Source: Bacilli bacterium (GTDB lineage Bacteria > Bacillota_I > Bacilli_A > RF39 > UBA660). Taken from it: 9,494 nucleotides of DNA. Below, in pieces: positions 6,479 through 9,494 of the stretch (within the stretch, counting starts at the first letter, position 1; each line of letters begins with the position of its first letter). Made by a program: the position numbers and the translations under genes. The stretch spans positions 1 through 9,494 of the forward strand of contig JAFUFG010000181.1 in the NCBI GenBank assembly GCA_017470045.1, in the 5' to 3' direction. The notes under the pieces are model-generated. The model saw only the letters and a list, made by a program, of their open reading frames with translations, searched no databases and was not told where the DNA came from.

Positions 6479-7297
6479 ATGGAAAATAAAAAGAAAAAAT
6501 CAAAAAGTAAGACATTGTCGAATAAAACTACAGTAGCAATTCTTACAACATCATTAATATGTGCATTAATGTGTGTAGCGGTTATTAAAGTGTTAAATTG
6601 GACTTCTGGTTACAAAATTGATTCAAGAGTAGAACGAATGAAAGAATATCAATTAAAACACGATGATTTGGAAGTATCAGGATGGTTAAAAGTACAAGGT
6701 ACAAACATTGATTATCCGATATTAAAGAATGGTGATGAAATTCGATATAATGATAAATCCATTCAATATCTATGGGAAAACGGAAACATGGATAAAGTAA
6801 ATCGAATAAACTTCGTAATGGGACACAACATTATGAACTTATCAAGTAATCCAATGATTACAAATCCAGATCATGTAAGATTTGAACAATTATTATCCTT
6901 TGCACATTATGATTTTGCAAAAGATAATCAATACGTTCAATTCACAGTAGATGGTAAAGACTACTTATTCAAAATCTTCTCTATCTCTTTCCCAGAATCA
7001 TCTTCATCATCATCATTAAATGGTGAATTATACACAGACGAAGATGTTAAAGGTGTAAGTCAAAGAGCAATCAATGATAGTATCTTTGATTACGATGTAG
7101 ATGTTAATGAAAAAGATAACCTTATAACGTTAGTTACTTGTACAAGAATGTTTGGAAATAAGAGTAGAAACTTCCAAGTAATGGCTAGACAAGTAAGATC
7201 TGGAGAAAGTACAGGATTATCAAAAGTAACAAAAAATGATAATTACAAGGTAATTGAGAAGAGAATGAAAGGAGCAGAGGTAACAGATGAAGCATAA
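6479..7297 (+). CDS. srtB: Class B sortase
   Basis: The 272-residue product is a membrane-bound cysteine transpeptidase that cuts sorting signals of secreted proteins and joins them to the cell wall or to pilin subunits. A Lys/Ser-rich N-terminus and one anchor (about 17-38) place the enzyme outside. Class B features are SGWLKVQGTNIDYPIL (67-82), MGHN with His116, and TLVTCTRMFGNKSRNFQVMAR (217-237) with Cys221 and probably Arg230. The spacing of the triad is close to that of S. aureus SrtB (H130, C223, R233). A run of six serines (174-179), four of them TCA repeats, lies in a loop before the catalytic Cys. AGGTGA at 6469-6474 overlaps the upstream stop codon, so translation is coupled. No substrate sorting signal is visible in the window; it may lie in the truncated next protein. 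Confidence 0.93.
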   Translation: MENKKKKSKSKTLSNKTTVAILTTSLICALMCVAVIKVLNWTSGYKIDSRVERMKEYQLKHDDLEVSGWLKVQGTNIDYPILKNGDEIRYNDKSIQYLWENGNMDKVNRINFVMGHNIMNLSSNPMITNPDHVRFEQLLSFAHYDFAKDNQYVQFTVDGKDYLFKIFSISFPESSSSSSLNGELYTDEDVKGVSQRAINDSIFDYDVDVNEKDNLITLVTCTRMFGNKSRNFQVMARQVRSGESTGLSKVTKNDNYKVIEKRMKGAEVTDEA

Positions 7298-9494
7298 TAA
7301 GAAAAAAGCATTTGTTACTTTTGTCTTAACAATACTATTTCTATTTCCTACAATAGCAAATGCTAAAGTAAAAGAATATAAAGACTGTATAACAGATGGA
7401 AGTGCTAATGATATTAATAAACACTATGTCATGGCATATCGATACAGTGACGATAAAAGTGGTAAGGTAACATTAACAGTTGCCAATGGAGAATTTAAAA
7501 TCGTCAGAATTGAAGAAGGTATTTATAATCAAGAAAATGATATAAATACAAACTTCCAACCATATCCTTCAGTATCTAATGTAAAGACTCCATTAAATGA
7601 TATTATTGGAAAAGAGTTAACACCAAAGAAAAATGTTTCATTCTATGTTAATGATTATGCAGGAGAAGATGGAAGAACCATTCGTGTTACCATAGAATTA
7701 GATAAAAAAGATGGTAAATGTTTATCTAGAGATGATTATGATGAATTAACTCTAGCAGAAAAAGAAAAAAGTGTACCATACACAGGTTACATTTATGTAG
7801 AATTATTAAATTATACAGCAACATCTCCAAAGAATGTAGATAATACGAACTACAACAAAGGACCATGTTATGTATTAAGAACAGGAGATAATTCTAGTAA
7901 AGCAATTACGGAAGAGTACATGAATATGTATCGTGCAGACGGTGCAAGCTATTATAAAAAAGTAGCAGGATATTGTTATACTCCATCTGTTCAATATAAC
8001 TATACAGCAAATCAAGTAAAATCAATGGTTAATACAGCATTACATAGTTATTACATATTGAACTTATCAAAATATCAACAACCTGTTTCAGAAGACTTTG
8101 AAAAATCTTTCAATGCAAGCAAAGCAAATGCAAAGAAAGAATATGAAGTAAAAGGAAACAAAACAATTCGTGTAGATGAAACACTAAGTTGTGATTATAA
8201 AAAGATTGGTACTATAACAGATGAAAAAATTGATTACCAATACGTAAACAAAACATCATTCTATGCGAAAGAAGTAACATCAAGCAGTGTTACCTATAAA
8301 TATAATTATGAAGGTGGCTTCACACAAACAGAAAAGATTGATAATGTTTGTACAAGAATTTGTGAAGAAGCCTTAGATGTAGAATACGGACCTCCTCAAG
8401 CAACTGTCGCAGGATTCTGTATTGAATATCAAGTAAAAGTCACATCAAGAGTAAAATGTAAGAGTGAAGTAAATGTACAACCACCTACACCAAAAGAAAT
8501 TTGTCAACCAGTACCATACTGTATCCACTCAAATGGATTCGAAAATACACAAGGTGGTCCAAATGATGAATATGATGCATGTATTAAATCATGTGATGGT
8601 GGAAAATATACTCAAAGCTGTAGTAAAAAATGTTACAACAAAGTTTACGGTACAGCTGGAAACAAAAAAGTAGCAAATACTACTACAGGAATGGTTCAAA
8701 AAGTAGCCAAAGAAAGTACAGAAAAAGGATATACAAGAAGTTCTGAAGGAGTAATCACATGGGTTGGCGGAGGATACGCACAATGGTATTGGGATCACGA
8801 ATACGAAAGAACATTAAGAGATGATGCTGGAGACTATGGATATGATAGCTTCGGATTCAAGAGAAAATATGCTGGTACTAAGAATGAATGTAATGGTATT
8901 TGTAGTCATATTGGATGTAGTCAATACACTTATTTAGGAGAAGATACTGCATCATCAGATTATTCTGAAAATCTACAAAGATACAATACAGCAATTCAAA
9001 AATGTCAAGCATCAGCAACTTGTACATCAAAAACTGGAGTATTCAAGATTTCAGCAGAATACGAAAATAGCGAAGGAAAGAAAACTCTAGAATTCCCATT
9101 AAGTACAAAGAAAGAATCACTAAAATCATTAACTGGTCAAAGTGAAGTACAAAATGGATTAAATAAACATACAACAATTTTAGATTATAACGGATGTTAT
9201 AAAGATACAAACGAAAATAACTGGTATATGACAGAATGGTCATTCCCAGGAACATGGATTAATAATAAAACAGGAGAAATTTCATTCAAAGAAATTACAG
9301 ATTCTACATGGCATATTAATAAGAATAAATTCTGTTTACCATTAGATTCTAAGAATGTAAATGTAAACTGGTTTAACTGGTATATTGCACAAAAGAATTT
9401 AACAGAAGAAGAAAAGAGTAAGACAGGATCTTACAAAGGAGAAGAATTTACTAATAATTGTGCAAACATGAACGATTTATCTAAATATAACAAC
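7287..9494 (+). CDS. Large secreted cysteine-rich surface protein (3' truncated by the window)
   Basis: The frame stays open from the ATG at 7287 to the last base: 736 codons with no stop. The start overlaps the sortase gene by 11 bases and has AGAGG at 7276-7280, so the two are translationally coupled. Residues 1-26 are a signal peptide (KHNKKK, hydrophobic core, then ANA) with likely cleavage before K27. The mature part has 23 cysteines, including four CX3C pairs (355/359, 432/436, 445/449, 535/539), the second and third only eight residues apart. A Trp/Tyr-rich stretch (490-520) and a later Trp-rich part (646-698) suggest folded beta domains held by disulphides. I recognise no family. Position after a sortase suggests a wall-linked adhesin or assembly subunit, but a C-terminal sorting signal would lie outside the window. 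Confidence 0.88.
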   Translation, partial: MKHNKKKAFVTFVLTILFLFPTIANAKVKEYKDCITDGSANDINKHYVMAYRYSDDKSGKVTLTVANGEFKIVRIEEGIYNQENDINTNFQPYPSVSNVKTPLNDIIGKELTPKKNVSFYVNDYAGEDGRTIRVTIELDKKDGKCLSRDDYDELTLAEKEKSVPYTGYIYVELLNYTATSPKNVDNTNYNKGPCYVLRTGDNSSKAITEEYMNMYRADGASYYKKVAGYCYTPSVQYNYTANQVKSMVNTALHSYYILNLSKYQQPVSEDFEKSFNASKANAKKEYEVKGNKTIRVDETLSCDYKKIGTITDEKIDYQYVNKTSFYAKEVTSSSVTYKYNYEGGFTQTEKIDNVCTRICEEALDVEYGPPQATVAGFCIEYQVKVTSRVKCKSEVNVQPPTPKEICQPVPYCIHSNGFENTQGGPNDEYDACIKSCDGGKYTQSCSKKCYNKVYGTAGNKKVANTTTGMVQKVAKESTEKGYTRSSEGVITWVGGGYAQWYWDHEYERTLRDDAGDYGYDSFGFKRKYAGTKNECNGICSHIGCSQYTYLGEDTASSDYSENLQRYNTAIQKCQASATCTSKTGVFKISAEYENSEGKKTLEFPLSTKKESLKSLTGQSEVQNGLNKHTTILDYNGCYKDTNENNWYMTEWSFPGTWINNKTGEISFKEITDSTWHINKNKFCLPLDSKNVNVNWFNWYIAQKNLTEEEKSKTGSYKGEEFTNNCANMNDLSKYNN

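Noticed and set aside
8473..9255. Short reading frames at 8473-8673 (+), 8589-8798 (-) and 9043-9255 (-)
   Set aside because: All lie within the continuous 736-codon frame of the Cys-rich secreted protein, which has its own signal peptide, ribosome site and consistent codon use.
1..9494. Genome-wide reassignment of TAG, or UGA read as Trp
   Set aside because: TAG ends the genes at 1383 and 6470, the latter fused to the sortase ribosome site, and no other gene has an internal TAG. No in-frame TGA occurs and Trp is always TGG.
1..9494. CRISPR arrays, insertion sequences, tRNA or rRNA genes
   Set aside because: No spaced repeat array, terminal inverted repeats with a transposase, or RNA gene signature was seen; gaps between genes are all under 150 bases.

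Overview
The window reads as chromosomal DNA of an uncultured low-GC Firmicutes (Bacillota), of the kind found among gut Bacilli or Clostridia lineages. The signs are AT-rich codon use, purine-rich coding strands, strong AGGAGG/GAGGTG-type ribosome binding sites, Gram-positive promoters with extended -10 elements, a class B sortase and secreted proteins with Gram-positive signal peptides. All genes lie on the + strand. Tryptophan is written TGG throughout and no gene contains an in-frame TGA, so the standard bacterial code fits and a Mycoplasma-type UGA=Trp code is not needed. The assignment to a clade is inference only.

Left part (1-1956), housekeeping. The C-terminal part of an HD-superfamily (dGTPase-like) phosphohydrolase enters from the left edge. 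It is followed by a small two-helix membrane protein of unknown function and by greA, the transcript-cleavage factor, with a clear intrinsic terminator. The small membrane protein and greA each have a good promoter of the same build: TTGNAA, 17 bases, then an extended TGATAWACT -10.

Middle part (2039-4435), envelope. A 517-residue protein has about five membrane segments and a large C-terminal domain with a DUF4352-like beta-sandwich stretch. It is followed by a single-pass SAF-domain protein of the CpaB/RcpC type (Flp/Tad pilus assembly), closed by a second intrinsic terminator. The rest of a Tad system (CpaF ATPase, TadB/TadC, Flp pilin) is not in this window.

Right part (4436-9494, running off the edge), a surface-display operon. 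One strong promoter, overlaid by two different perfect inverted repeats, precedes three tightly packed genes. The first encodes a membrane-anchored surface protein with a pilin-like segment, a DUF5011-type Ig-like domain and two similar ~190-residue modules whose end motifs are exactly 200 residues apart. The second is a class B sortase. The third encodes a very large secreted protein with 23 cysteines in the 736 codons visible; it is open to the window end and its 3' end is not seen. The first gene carries an in-frame amber codon at codon 12, just after its well-supported ATG and flanked by 13-bp direct repeats. It is therefore broken, read through, restarted downstream, or a consensus error.

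The most interesting hypothesis is that the SAF/CpaB protein, the pilin-like Ig protein, the sortase and the Cys-rich secreted protein form one cell-surface assembly or display system. Gene order and domain content support this; no experiment or database search was possible here.
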